Source: Sphingobium sp. Cam5-1
GTDB taxonomy: Bacteria; Pseudomonadota; Alphaproteobacteria; Sphingomonadales; Sphingomonadaceae
Assembly (NCBI RefSeq): GCF_015693305.1
Contig: NZ_CP065138.1
Location: 930,001 to 994,000, forward strand
Reading direction: 5' to 3'
Length of the DNA: 64,000 nucleotides
Shown: positions 22,072 through 30,550 of the stretch, in pieces
Layout: each line of letters begins with the position of its first letter
Numbering within the stretch: the first letter of the stretch is position 1
Program-made: the position numbers and the translations under genes
Notes under the pieces: model-generated
Databases searched by the model: none
Told to the model about the DNA's origin: nothing
The model's input: the letters and a program-made list of their open reading frames with translations, nothing else

Positions 22072-23139
22072 TCAAAAGAGTTGAAGCTGTGGACCTGCGG
22101 GCGGACGGAACAGGTCGGTCCTGAGGATCAGCCTCTCGCCTGAAAAGCCGACGCGTTTTCGCGCTTTGATGAAGCGGGTGCGTATCAGGTCGGCCCAAAC
22201 CCCCTGTCCTCGCATTCTGCTGCCGAAATCAGGGTCATTGTCGCGCCCTCCCCTTATTGCACGAATGATTCCCATGACCTTCGCGGCTCGGTCTGGGTGA
22301 TGTTCCTGAAGCCAGGCGCGGAATAGGGGTGCCACCTCGAAGGGGAGCCGAACCGGGATGAAGGTCGCGTCGCGAGCCCCGGCGGCGGCGGCGGTGTCGA
22401 TTATGGATTCTATCTCATGATCCGTGATGGCGGGAATGATGGGAGAGATGCTGGCGACGACCGGCACGCCTGCTTGCGCCAGCTGACGGATAGCCTCCAC
22501 CCGCCGGAGGGGATGAGCCGCGCGAGGTTCGAGAGTGCGCGCGACCTTTGGGTCAAGGGTCGTTACGGAGATCATTACGGCAACGAGCTGGTCGCGCGCC
22601 ATCTCCTTCAGAAGATCAAGGTCGCGAAGAACCCGGTCGGACTTTGTCGTGATGAAGAGTGGGTGGCGGCATTCAGCTAATATCTCAATAGATTGGCGGG
22701 TGATCTTCCAATCCCGTTCGATCGGTTGATAGGGATCGGTATTGGTCCCCATGGCGATAGGGGAGACTCTGTAGGACGGCTTTGACAGTTCGGCGCGGAG
22801 GAGGGCGGGCGCATCCGGCTTGGCGAAAAGGCGCGTTTCGAAATCCAGGCCGGGTGACAGATCGTGATAGGCGTGAGTTGGCCGGGCGAAACAGTAGATG
22901 CATCCATGCTCGCAACCAGAAAAACTATTTACAGACTGCGAAAATCCGATGTCTGGAGACGTGTTCTTCGTGATGATCGTGCGCGGATGTTGAACCGTAA
23001 CAGTTGTGCGAAGCCTTGGAATTTCGCCATCCACGGATTCCTGATCGTCCAGCCAGTCGCCATCTGCTTCCCGCTCTGGCAAACCAAAACGGCTGCTGGT
23101 CTGGTTTTGCGTTGCACCTCGTCCACGTTCCCTACGCAT
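22072..23139 (-). CDS. PA0069-family (Spl-like) radical SAM protein, re-headed by recombination
   Basis: Radical SAM enzyme of unknown substrate, 355 residues. The 4Fe-4S motif is CEHGCIYC near residue 77, preceded by HPRTIITKNTSPDIGFSQSV. The ATG at 23139 was chosen because homology starts at MRRERGRGATQNQ and the frame upstream reads through the promoter. A LexA-type box lies 10 bases before the start. The first ~230 bases are AT-richer than the rest, and a second diverged copy of just this 5' portion exists at 23812-24044. The gene therefore looks like a chimera of a resident 3' part and an incoming 5' part. It is probably functional. Confidence 0.88.
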   Translation of the reverse strand: MRRERGRGATQNQTSSRFGLPEREADGDWLDDQESVDGEIPRLRTTVTVQHPRTIITKNTSPDIGFSQSVNSFSGCEHGCIYCFARPTHAYHDLSPGLDFETRLFAKPDAPALLRAELSKPSYRVSPIAMGTNTDPYQPIERDWKITRQSIEILAECRHPLFITTKSDRVLRDLDLLKEMARDQLVAVMISVTTLDPKVARTLEPRAAHPLRRVEAIRQLAQAGVPVVASISPIIPAITDHEIESIIDTAAAAGARDATFIPVRLPFEVAPLFRAWLQEHHPDRAAKVMGIIRAIRGGRDNDPDFGSRMRGQGVWADLIRTRFIKARKRVGFSGERLILRTDLFRPPAGPQLQLF

Positions 23140-23149
23140 TGCATTTCTA

Positions 23150-23164
23150 GAACATAAAGAGAAC
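23150..23164 (-). promoter_or_regulatory. LexA-type SOS box before the radical SAM gene (incoming copy)
   Basis: GTTC-TCTTTAT-GTTC on the minus strand, exactly the alphaproteobacterial GTTC-N7-GTTC LexA consensus, 10 bases upstream of the ATG at 23139. The same spacing and nearly the same spacer occur at 24054-24068. Confidence 0.75.
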
Positions 23165-23209
23165 AAATGCGCAAGCTGGCGTTTAGCGGTTAGGGAAAAA
23201 AGTTCGATG

Positions 23210-23710
23210 TTAGCGACGCTCAATGATGGTCAAAATCTCGTGATAACGCGCCTCGCAGATGCCGTTTCGTTGTTCTCTCGCCAAGAGGCTTTTGTCCTCT
23301 GCGTTTAGGAACAGAGAGGGGCGCTGTGTCGAATTTCTGAATTGGATGACAACTGGCGTGCCGAATGACGCTGGATATGCTGGTAGATCGTTGGCTAGGG
23401 TGCCCAAATGCGTAGGCTCCGTGGAGCCGTCTTGGTCATAAAGCTCCAGATAGCGTTCAAAGGTGGTCCAACCGACCTCTGCCCAAGCCCCCCAACCAAA
23501 GCTGTCTGATGTCTCCGTTAGCGGTATGTCCAGCACGCAACGGATGAAATTCCGCTCATCGAACTGACAGAGATCATTATTGAAGCGTGCTCTTTCAGCT
23601 CGCTCGGCCTCCGGTATAGCCCATACCTCATCAGGCAGCTTGTAGGCCCAGTCTTTGACGAGGCCACGATGCTCTTCTCCACAGATTGAGCATGTAAAAC
23701 TGTCGTTCAA
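23210..23710 (-). CDS. DUF2199-domain protein on an inserted segment
   Basis: A 166-residue protein of unknown function, soluble, without signal peptide. It opens SFTCSICGEEHRG, a CxxCG-H zinc-knuckle-like start, followed by the P-E-A-E-R-A-E-R-A-R segment, DLCQFDERNFIRCVLDIPL and GWGAWAEVGWTTFERYLEL, the order seen in DUF2199 proteins. The TTG at 23710 has GGGAG six bases upstream and is the preferred start; the frame extends to an ATG at 23773. The surrounding DNA is AT-richer than the rest of the window. The gene lies between two versions of the radical SAM 5' end, so it came in with the insertion. Confidence 0.75.
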   Translation of the reverse strand: MNDSFTCSICGEEHRGLVKDWAYKLPDEVWAIPEAERAERARFNNDLCQFDERNFIRCVLDIPLTETSDSFGWGAWAEVGWTTFERYLELYDQDGSTEPTHLGTLANDLPAYPASFGTPVVIQFRNSTQRPSLFLNAEDKSLLAREQRNGICEARYHEILTIIERR

Positions 23711-23811
23711 CGATATCTCCCATACCCAGCTGAGTGGCCGTATGTCTCTCTGCCTCCCAGAATGAATTATCAAGAATGCCCCGACAAATCATTACACAAC
23801 TGTTACTGGGT

Positions 23812-24044
23812 TGGTCGCAGCCCCGATAAGCGTTGATCGATTGGCTAAAGGAGAGATCCGGCGACTTGTTGCGGCTGATGATAGTGCGGGGATGTTCGAC
23901 CGTGACCTGTGTGCGACGGCGCGGTGCGGGGCCATCGATGGCATCAAGCGTATCGAGCCAGTCGCCGTCAGCGATCTGTTCCGCGATATTGAAGCGGTGA
24001 CTAGCGACATTCAACGTCGCGCCTCGACCCTTTTCAGCAACCAT
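23812..24044 (-). pseudogene. Detached 5' end of the resident radical SAM gene
   Basis: Seventy-eight codons beginning MVAEKGRGATLNVASHRFN and running through DGDWLDTLDAIDG, HPRTIISRNKSPDLSFSQ and INAYRGCD. They parallel the first 78 residues of the intact gene at 22072-23139 but differ at many positions. Homology stops at the first cysteine codon of the radical SAM motif. After that the frame continues into unrelated sequence to a stop near 23631. Its ribosome-binding site (AAGGA) and LexA box are intact, so a truncated peptide could still be made under SOS control. Confidence 0.82.
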
Positions 24045-24053
24045 GCTTCCTTA

Positions 24054-24068
24054 GAACATAAAGGGAAC
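24054..24068 (-). promoter_or_regulatory. LexA-type SOS box before the resident radical SAM 5' fragment
   Basis: GTTC-CCTTTAT-GTTC on the minus strand, 9 bases before the fragment's ATG and inside the 45-base gap after moaB. It matches the alphaproteobacterial LexA consensus and its counterpart at 23150-23164. Confidence 0.75.
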
Positions 24069-24089
24069 ATGGTGGCAAGCGTCGGTAGG

Positions 24090-24617
24090 TCAGCGCTCCA
24101 TCAGGCGAGGCATCAGTTCGACGAAATTGCAGGGGCGATAACGGCTGTCGAGCTGGGTGGAGAGAATTCCGTCCCAAGCGTCCTTCACCGCACCGGTAGA
24201 ACCCGGCAGCGCGAAGATATAAGTCCCGCGCGAGACGCAGGCGGTGGCTCGCGACTGTATCGTCGAAGTTCCGATTGTCTGGTAGCTGAGCCAACGGAAC
24301 AGCTCGCCGAAGCCAGGTATTTCCTTGTCCTGGACCTGGGCGATCGCTTCCGGGGTCACATCGCGACCGGTGACGCCCGTGCCTCCCGTGGAGATGATGC
24401 AATCAATCTGTGGATCGTCAATCCAGCTATGCAGGCGCGCAACGATGGCGGCTCGATCGTCTTTTTCGATATAGCGCGCAGCCAATATGTGGCCCGCCGC
24501 CTTTATCCGCTCGACCAAGGTGTCGCCGGATCGATCGTCTGCAAGGCCTCTGCTGTCGGACACAGTCAGGACCGCAATTCGCACCGGCAGAAATGGCCGG
24601 TCCTCATCGATCGGCAT
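24090..24617 (-). CDS. moaB: Molybdenum cofactor biosynthesis protein MoaB
   Basis: Molybdopterin adenylyltransferase-type protein of 175 residues. The family features are [13 protein letters not shown] near residue 12, the molybdopterin-binding [16 protein letters not shown] near 95, and the C-terminal [16 protein letters not shown]. It starts one base into the stop of the lytic transglycosylase (TAATG), so it is coupled to it. A LexA-boxed fragment follows 45 bases downstream. Confidence 0.94.
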   Translation of the reverse strand: MPIDEDRPFLPVRIAVLTVSDSRGLADDRSGDTLVERIKAAGHILAARYIEKDDRAAIVARLHSWIDDPQIDCIISTGGTGVTGRDVTPEAIAQVQDKEIPGFGELFRWLSYQTIGTSTIQSRATACVSRGTYIFALPGSTGAVKDAWDGILSTQLDSRYRPCNFVELMPRLMER

Positions 24618-26404
24618 TAGTCAGAGCCGCCCGCGATGCTGGGTGCGGACAGATTGCTGTTCTGGCTCAGCCTGACCATGCGCGCGCCTTTGGCGGTGGG
24701 GAAGGTGGGCCACATGCCCTGCGCCATCCCGGTGAGGCAATCAGCGCTGCCCTTCGCCTGGATTTGGTACATCCAGTAGTTGCGCATGACGATGTTCACA
24801 TAAGCGCGGGTTTCATAATAGGGCAGCGACTCCATGAACAGGAGAGGGTCGCCATTGTCCTTGACCTCGCTGTTCCACCGTTCGACGGGCAGCGGGCCTG
24901 CATTATAGGCGGCCATGACCTTGGGCAGCAGCCCGCCGGTGGCGCTCATGCTGCGAAGGTTTTCCAGATAGCGTTGGCCATATTCCATATTGGTCGATGG
25001 CACGAACAACTGGGCAGGGGAGGAAAGGCCCATATCGCTCCCGGTGCCGGGAAGGACCTGCATCAGGCCGCGGGCACCCGCACTGCTGACGACGTCGCTA
25101 CGGAACCCCGATTCCTGAAGCGTGTGGGCATAGATCAAGGCGGGATCGACACGCCATCCGCCATCCGGACGCCAGTCGGGCGTCGGGAAGCGGGCGAAGC
25201 TGCCAGGCTGTTTACCCGCCGGACCATTATGCGCGAGCCAAAGCTGAGTGGCGGGAAGGCTGAGAGCGTTGGCCAGCTTCAGCAGCGCGTCATATTGGGC
25301 CGCGCCGCCGATCCGCGCCTGGTGGCGAATAAACTGGTCGGCCTTCGCGATCTGCCCGATGGACGCAAGAGCAATGGCCGCTCGGACATTCGGACTGTCC
25401 TTGAGCTGTTGCCAATCGGCGGCGCCAAAGTGGGGCGGCACTCTGGCGCCGCCAACGGGCATGCCCAGTGTCTCGCGGGCAAGCAAGCCATAGAAGGTTT
25501 CATCGGATCGAGCTGCCGTCTTCAAAAGGCCCTCGACCTTTTCAGCCTGACCGCAGACCATATAGGCGCGGGAAGCCCAATAGGCTCCCGCTGCCCGCAT
25601 GTCGGCATTTCCAGCGAGAGCCGCAACATTGGCGAACGCAGGTGCGGCTGTGGCACAGTCATGCTGGCGCCAAGATGCGAGACCCAGCGTCCAGTGTGCT
25701 TGCACCGTCCAGTCGCTGCTCGAACGGGTTTCGAGCGCTCGGTTGGCCATGCGGCGTGCGTCGGCGTCGTTATTCTCGATATAATAGGACCAGGCGACAC
25801 GCTGGCGCACTTCCGTCACGCCTTCAGGGGTGAGGCCGATTTCCCCGGACGCCAGCAGCGTTTCCGCTCCGACAGGATCGTCATTCTTGATGAAAGGCGT
25901 GATCTGGCCAACCAGCGCCTGTGCCAGCAGGTCGGTCTTCGTCGTGGCGACATATTCGCGGCGGGGTGCGGAACCCAGCCATACCATCTTCTGGATTTGC
26001 GGGAGGGTAGGCAGGATCGTCGCGCCGCGCTTTTGCGCCAGACGCGAAAGTTGATCCGCGTTGGGAAGCCAAGCTGCCTTGTTCACCAGGTCGAGCACAT
26101 CGAACAGCTCAACGCGTGGAGAGTCCTTCGCCACATAGAGGTCGGAGAGGGCAACGAAACGCATCGGGTCCTGCGGATCCAAAGCCAGGATCATGGCTTT
26201 TGCGTCAGCCCAACTCTGATTCGCCAGTGCGCCGTAGATGGCCGAGTAACGCCCCTTGTCGGCGTCATTGATGGACAAGGCTGAGTTGAAGTCGGACCTG
26301 AACGCTGCGGCCGACGGCGCTTCATTCGCTTTTGCGGGCATGGCTGCGGCGGCACTCATGGCGGCCAGAGCCAGACAGGAAGATCGGGTGAGCGCGCGAA
26401 TCAC
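24617..26404 (-). CDS. slt: Soluble lytic murein transglycosylase (Slt-type)
   Basis: Periplasmic peptidoglycan-cleaving enzyme. The GTG at 26404 overlaps the stop of the upstream gene (GTGA) and gives a clean signal peptide ([18 protein letters not shown] to PAKA), so it is preferred over the longer frame to 26446. The 595 residues have a long alpha-helical superhelix (about 40-420) and a C-terminal goose-lysozyme-like domain with catalytic glutamate in [12 protein letters not shown], then [10 protein letters not shown] and [12 protein letters not shown]. It is part of a uracil-glycosylase homologue / slt / moaB operon. Confidence 0.93.
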   Translation of the reverse strand: MIRALTRSSCLALAAMSAAAAMPAKANEAPSAAAFRSDFNSALSINDADKGRYSAIYGALANQSWADAKAMILALDPQDPMRFVALSDLYVAKDSPRVELFDVLDLVNKAAWLPNADQLSRLAQKRGATILPTLPQIQKMVWLGSAPRREYVATTKTDLLAQALVGQITPFIKNDDPVGAETLLASGEIGLTPEGVTEVRQRVAWSYYIENNDADARRMANRALETRSSSDWTVQAHWTLGLASWRQHDCATAAPAFANVAALAGNADMRAAGAYWASRAYMVCGQAEKVEGLLKTAARSDETFYGLLARETLGMPVGGARVPPHFGAADWQQLKDSPNVRAAIALASIGQIAKADQFIRHQARIGGAAQYDALLKLANALSLPATQLWLAHNGPAGKQPGSFARFPTPDWRPDGGWRVDPALIYAHTLQESGFRSDVVSSAGARGLMQVLPGTGSDMGLSSPAQLFVPSTNMEYGQRYLENLRSMSATGGLLPKVMAAYNAGPLPVERWNSEVKDNGDPLLFMESLPYYETRAYVNIVMRNYWMYQIQAKGSADCLTGMAQGMWPTFPTAKGARMVRLSQNSNLSAPSIAGGSD

Positions 26405-27120
26405 TGATGCATATCCTCGACCAGGCGTTGCAATGTGCGCCAACATTCCGCTTTCGCCGCAGGCTGCCCGAGCAGCAGCCGCGGGTGGAAAGTGGCTAAA
26501 GCAGGCACAATGCCGCCATCATGGTTAAAAAAGTGTAAACTTTCCATCCCTTGCTTGTCTTGTACGGGAAGGAATGTGCGGATCGTCCGGTCGCCCAGAA
26601 GCAGGAGCTTAACGGGAGCGGCGAGGGAAACATGGGTGCGCATGCGGTCGGCCGCAGCATTCAGATCCGCCGCCTCCACCATGCCGCCGGGTGGGCGCGC
26701 GCAAAAGAGGGAAGCGATGTAGACCGTCTCACGCGACAAGCCGATCGCAGAGAGCATGGCGTCGAACAAGCGTCCGGCGCGATCGGCAAGCAATGTGCCT
26801 GCGTCCATATCGGCCGGATCGGGCATGTCCGTGATTATCATCAGCGGCGATCCGGCTTGTCCCTGCGGCAATATCGATGGTCCGGACCAGCGGCGCTCGG
26901 GTTGTCCCGCGTCCTCGGCGAGCCAGGTTGTGAAATCCTGAAGCGTTTCGGGCTTCTTCACTGTGATGGGAGCGGAGGTAGACGATGGCGGGGTGGCAGC
27001 TGGCGTTGGACGCAGCCAATTGACCGGCGTTTCCGTCGTCGCGCCATCAACGCCCGCCATGTCCCACCACGCCAGATAGGCGCTGGCAGCATCGGCCAAG
27101 TCTTCCGTCATTCCCCGCAT
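26401..27120 (-). CDS. Uracil-DNA glycosylase superfamily protein, degenerate
   Basis: A 239-residue member of the family 4/5-like uracil-DNA glycosylase superfamily. Recognisable parts are LLADRAGRLFDAMLSAIGLSR, VYIASLFCARPPGG, VKLLLLGDRTIRTFL and the FHPRLLLGQP histidine motif. The four cysteines that hold the 4Fe-4S cluster in family 4 are absent, and the first active-site motif reads TDMPD instead of GEAPG. It may therefore lack glycosylase activity or act on something else. The ATG at 27120 is favoured by an AGAAG upstream; a TTG at 27156 and an ATG at 27111 are alternatives. Confidence 0.75.
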   Translation of the reverse strand: MRGMTEDLADAASAYLAWWDMAGVDGATTETPVNWLRPTPAATPPSSTSAPITVKKPETLQDFTTWLAEDAGQPERRWSGPSILPQGQAGSPLMIITDMPDPADMDAGTLLADRAGRLFDAMLSAIGLSRETVYIASLFCARPPGGMVEAADLNAAADRMRTHVSLAAPVKLLLLGDRTIRTFLPVQDKQGMESLHFFNHDGGIVPALATFHPRLLLGQPAAKAECWRTLQRLVEDMHQ

Positions 27121-27201
27121 CGTTCTTCTAGGGCCAGAGGTTGACGCCGGGGTCAAGAATCTTCATCGGCAACCAGTGGTAAATCGTTTGAGTAATGCGG
27201 C

Positions 27202-27231
27202 GGCCGGACAGGACAGGGAAACTGTCCGGCC
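27202..27231. other. Hairpin in the ETF-QO upstream region
   Basis: Perfect 10-bp arms GGCCGGACAG and CTGTCCGGCC with a 10-base loop, 18 bases before the ETF-QO start. No T-run follows on either strand, so it is not an obvious terminator; it lies in or next to the 5' UTR. Confidence 0.5.
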
Positions 27232-27249
27232 CGTCTCGATGGAGGGATT

Positions 27250-28902
27250 ATGAGCGAACGGGAATCGATGCCCTATGACATCGTCATCGTCGGCGGGGGA
27301 CCGGCGGGGCTGTCCGCGGCGATCAGGCTGAAGCAACTGGCCAATGACGCCGGTCAGGAACTGGCGGTGTGCGTTCTGGAAAAAGGGTCCGAGATCGGCG
27401 CCCATATTCTGTCGGGCGCGGTAATTGATCCCAAGGCGCTTGATGAATTGCTGCCGGACTGGCGCGACATGGGCTGTTCGCTTGCTGAGGTGCCGGTACG
27501 CGATAATCAGCATTGGTTCCTGACCAAGCGCGGCAAATTGCCTGTGCCCCACATCGCTACGCCACGCTGGATGCACAACAAGGGGACCTATACCGGGTCG
27601 CTGGGCAATCTGTGCCGCTGGCTTGCCGAGCAGGCTGAGGGCCTGGGTGTCGAAATATTCCCCGGCTTCGCCGCCGCCGAAATTCTCTACAATGAAGATG
27701 GTAGCGTAAAAGGCGTTGCCACCGGCGACATGGGCATCGACCGGGAAGGCAATCGCAAGGGCGATTATCAGCCGGGGCTGGAACTGCACGCCAAATATAC
27801 CTTCTTTGCCGAAGGCGCACGCGGCCACCTGACCAAGATCCTCAAGCGCCAGTTCGAACTGGACAAGGATTGTGAACCGCAGGTCTATGGCCTGGGCATG
27901 AAGGAACTGTGGGATATTGATCCCGCCAAGCACAAGCCGGGTCTGGTCATCCATACGCAGGCTTGGCCGCTGACTGACGCCTATGGCGGTGGCTTTCTTT
28001 ATCATCAGGCCAACGGGCAGGTTGCAATCGGCTTCGTGGTCGGCCTCGGATACCGCAATCCTTACCTCTATCCCTTCGAGGAATTTCAGCGCTGGAAACA
28101 GCACCCGGCGATCCGCCAGTATCTGGAAGGCGGCCGCCGCGTGTCCTATGGCGCGCGCGTGATCAATGAAGGTGGCTGGCAGTCGGTCCCGAAGCTGGTT
28201 TTCCCGGGCGGCGCGCTGATTGGTTGTTCCGCAGGCTTCGTCAACGTGCCGCGCATCAAGGGCACGCATACGGCAATGAAGTCCGGCATGCTGGCAGCCG
28301 AAGCGGCGTTCGAGGCGATTCAGAACGAACGCTCGCGCGATGTCCTGCATGACTATGATGATCGTCTGCGCTCCAGCTGGATCGCTGACGAGCTGAAGCT
28401 GGTCAAGAATGCCGAGCCGCTGCTGGCCAAGTTCGGCAATACGATCGGCACGTTGCTGGCGGGCATCGACATGTGGATGCGCACGCTGAAGATCGGCCTG
28501 CCCTTCACGATGAAGCACAAGCCGGACAATGAAAAGATCTGGCCCAAGGAGATCGGGCACAAGATCGACTATCCCAAGCCCGATGGGGTGATCAGCTTTG
28601 ATCGCCTGTCCTCTGTGTTCCTGTCGAACACCAATCATGAGGAAGACCAGCCGGTTCACCTTCAGTTGAAGGACCCGTCGATCCCGATCGCCTACAACCT
28701 CCCCATGTATGACGAACCGGCGCAGCGTTACTGCCCGGCAGGGGTCTATGAGGTGGTTGGGCAGGAAGAGGGCAATCCCCGGTTCCAGATCAACGCCCAG
28801 AACTGCGTCCACTGCAAGACGTGCGACATCAAGGACCCGACGCAGAACATCAACTGGGTGGTGCCCGAAGGCGGCGGGGGGCCGAACTATCCCAACATGT
28901 AG
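27250..28902 (+). CDS. etfD: Electron-transfer flavoprotein:ubiquinone oxidoreductase
   Basis: Membrane-associated FAD/4Fe-4S enzyme that passes electrons from ETF (fatty-acid and amino-acid oxidation) to ubiquinone. The 550 residues begin with the FAD motif DIVIVGGGPAGLSAAIRLKQ, include the quinone-proximal GYRNPYLYPFEEFQRWK region, and end with the cluster ligands in RYCPAGVYEV and NCVHCKTCDIKDP. This matches the full family length. The window also encodes the propionyl-CoA branch that receives odd-chain products, though at a distance. Confidence 0.96.
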   Translation: MSERESMPYDIVIVGGGPAGLSAAIRLKQLANDAGQELAVCVLEKGSEIGAHILSGAVIDPKALDELLPDWRDMGCSLAEVPVRDNQHWFLTKRGKLPVPHIATPRWMHNKGTYTGSLGNLCRWLAEQAEGLGVEIFPGFAAAEILYNEDGSVKGVATGDMGIDREGNRKGDYQPGLELHAKYTFFAEGARGHLTKILKRQFELDKDCEPQVYGLGMKELWDIDPAKHKPGLVIHTQAWPLTDAYGGGFLYHQANGQVAIGFVVGLGYRNPYLYPFEEFQRWKQHPAIRQYLEGGRRVSYGARVINEGGWQSVPKLVFPGGALIGCSAGFVNVPRIKGTHTAMKSGMLAAEAAFEAIQNERSRDVLHDYDDRLRSSWIADELKLVKNAEPLLAKFGNTIGTLLAGIDMWMRTLKIGLPFTMKHKPDNEKIWPKEIGHKIDYPKPDGVISFDRLSSVFLSNTNHEEDQPVHLQLKDPSIPIAYNLPMYDEPAQRYCPAGVYEVVGQEEGNPRFQINAQNCVHCKTCDIKDPTQNINWVVPEGGGGPNYPNM

Positions 28903-28918
28903 GCGCCTGCTCTCTGCG

Positions 28919-30550
28919 ATGTTGCTGCCGATGCTGCTGGCTTCCCCTGCTCGCGCATCGGTGGATCGATCGAGCGCGCTGCATGCTTATGCGCGGGGCA
29001 GATTGGCCGACAGTGACGGAGCGGCGCGCATTGCGCTTAATAGCTATCGCGATGCGTTGGCCGGGGATTCAGATAGCGTGGAGGTGGCGAGGCGTTCCTA
29101 TCTGCATGCTTTGATGAGCGGCGACATGGCTCTGGCCATGCGTTCGGCAAGACTGCTTGACGCCAAGGAACTGATGCCAAGGGACGGGACGCTCCTGTTC
29201 CTCGGCGAATCTTTGGTCCGAAGGGATTGGAAGGCGGCTGGTCGGATCACGGATCGGGTCGCGGCTGAAGGCAATTTCGGGTTTCTTGCACCGATAATCC
29301 GCAGCTGGATTGCGGTGGGCGAAGGCCGGGTTGCGCCGCCAGAGATCGACCCGGCGGATCGCTATGCCTCCCTCGCGCGCCGATACATTGATGAGCATAT
29401 CGCGCTCCAAGCGCTTGGCCGTGGCGACATTGCGGATGCTGGGCTGGCGATCAATCGCGCGCTGGGGCTGCGCACGGTCGAACTCGCCGAAATGCGGCTG
29501 ACCTTCGCTGCGCAGCTTGCGGCTCGGGGCGCGAGAACGGAGGCGATGGCTTTGCTTCCTGATGGGCGGGCCGAATATGTTCTGGCGCGGAAGGATATCG
29601 CGCGCAAACGCGGAGCCGGGGAAGCGGGGCGAGCGCTGACGCCAGCACAAGGGTTTGCCCGCCTGCTCGCGCGTTTGGCTACCGATATTTCATCGGATGA
29701 GAGCACGCGAATGCTCGCGATCAGGCTGGCTCGCATCGCCAGCTTCGCCAATCCCGGCGGCGCTGATGGGCGGTTGGCCCTGGCGCAATTGCTGACCGAA
29801 GCTGGGCGCGGGGAACAGGCTGTGTCTGAACTGAACCAAGTCGCGCCAGAAGGTTGGTTTGGGTCGCTTAGGCACACGGCGATGGTCAACGCACTCGCGG
29901 CGTCTGATGACAGCACGGCAGCAATATCGCTTGCCCGCTCTTTGGTTAAGGCGCCTGGTGCGGATGTGGATCATATGGTGAAGCTGGGGCAGTTGCTGGC
30001 CCAAGCGAAGGATTTCACCGGGGCTGCTGACGCCTTCCGGATGGCCGAAGGGCGCTACGGCGCGGACAATGTGCCTTGGGCTCTCTTGCTGATGCGGGGT
30101 AGTGCGCTTGAGCAGGCGGGCCGCTGGGACGAAGCGCGTACAGCCCTGGAGCGCGCTGCGAAAATCGCGCCCAATGAACCGGCGGTGCTGAACTATTTGG
30201 GCTACGCTCAGGTCGAGCGGCGGCAGAATGTTCCGGCTGCGCTGGAACTTCTGAAGAAAGCGAATGCCCTGAAACCAGACGACCCGTCCATAACGGATTC
30301 TCTTGGATGGGCGCATTTCGTGGCTGGAGATGTGCAAACGGCGGTGCCGGTGCTGGAGCGTGCAGCCGAAGGCGCTCCGGCTGATGTAACCATCAACGAG
30401 CATTTGGGCGACGCGCTATGGGCCGCCGGACGCCGTTATGAAGCGCGCTACGCCTGGCGGGCCGCGGCCGTCTTCGCGGAAGGAGAAGTGGCGGCGCGAC
30501 TTCATGCGAAGGCGAAAATCGGGATGACACCAGAATATGCCGCACCCTGA
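28919..30550 (+). CDS. TPR-repeat protein, exported
   Basis: A 543-residue protein with an N-terminal signal peptide (MLLPMLLASPARAS) and tetratricopeptide-like helical repeats. The clearest are in the C-terminal third: ARTALERAAKIAPNEPAVLN, NYLGYAQVERR, LKKANALKPDDPSITDSLGW and INEHLGDALWAAGRRYEARY. It probably acts as a periplasmic or outer-membrane-linked scaffold; no partner can be named. It starts 17 bases after ETF-QO and overlaps the ispE start, so it is likely co-transcribed. Confidence 0.85.
   Translation: MLLPMLLASPARASVDRSSALHAYARGRLADSDGAARIALNSYRDALAGDSDSVEVARRSYLHALMSGDMALAMRSARLLDAKELMPRDGTLLFLGESLVRRDWKAAGRITDRVAAEGNFGFLAPIIRSWIAVGEGRVAPPEIDPADRYASLARRYIDEHIALQALGRGDIADAGLAINRALGLRTVELAEMRLTFAAQLAARGARTEAMALLPDGRAEYVLARKDIARKRGAGEAGRALTPAQGFARLLARLATDISSDESTRMLAIRLARIASFANPGGADGRLALAQLLTEAGRGEQAVSELNQVAPEGWFGSLRHTAMVNALAASDDSTAAISLARSLVKAPGADVDHMVKLGQLLAQAKDFTGAADAFRMAEGRYGADNVPWALLLMRGSALEQAGRWDEARTALERAAKIAPNEPAVLNYLGYAQVERRQNVPAALELLKKANALKPDDPSITDSLGWAHFVAGDVQTAVPVLERAAEGAPADVTINEHLGDALWAAGRRYEARYAWRAAAVFAEGEVAARLHAKAKIGMTPEYAAP

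Noticed and set aside
24410..26284. A 624-codon open frame on the plus strand
   Set aside because: It runs antisense to the lytic transglycosylase, has no recognisable domain and reflects GC-rich codon bias.
27163..28812. A 549-codon open frame on the minus strand
   Set aside because: Exact antisense of ETF-ubiquinone oxidoreductase, which has clear FAD and Fe-S motifs; no motif in the antisense product.
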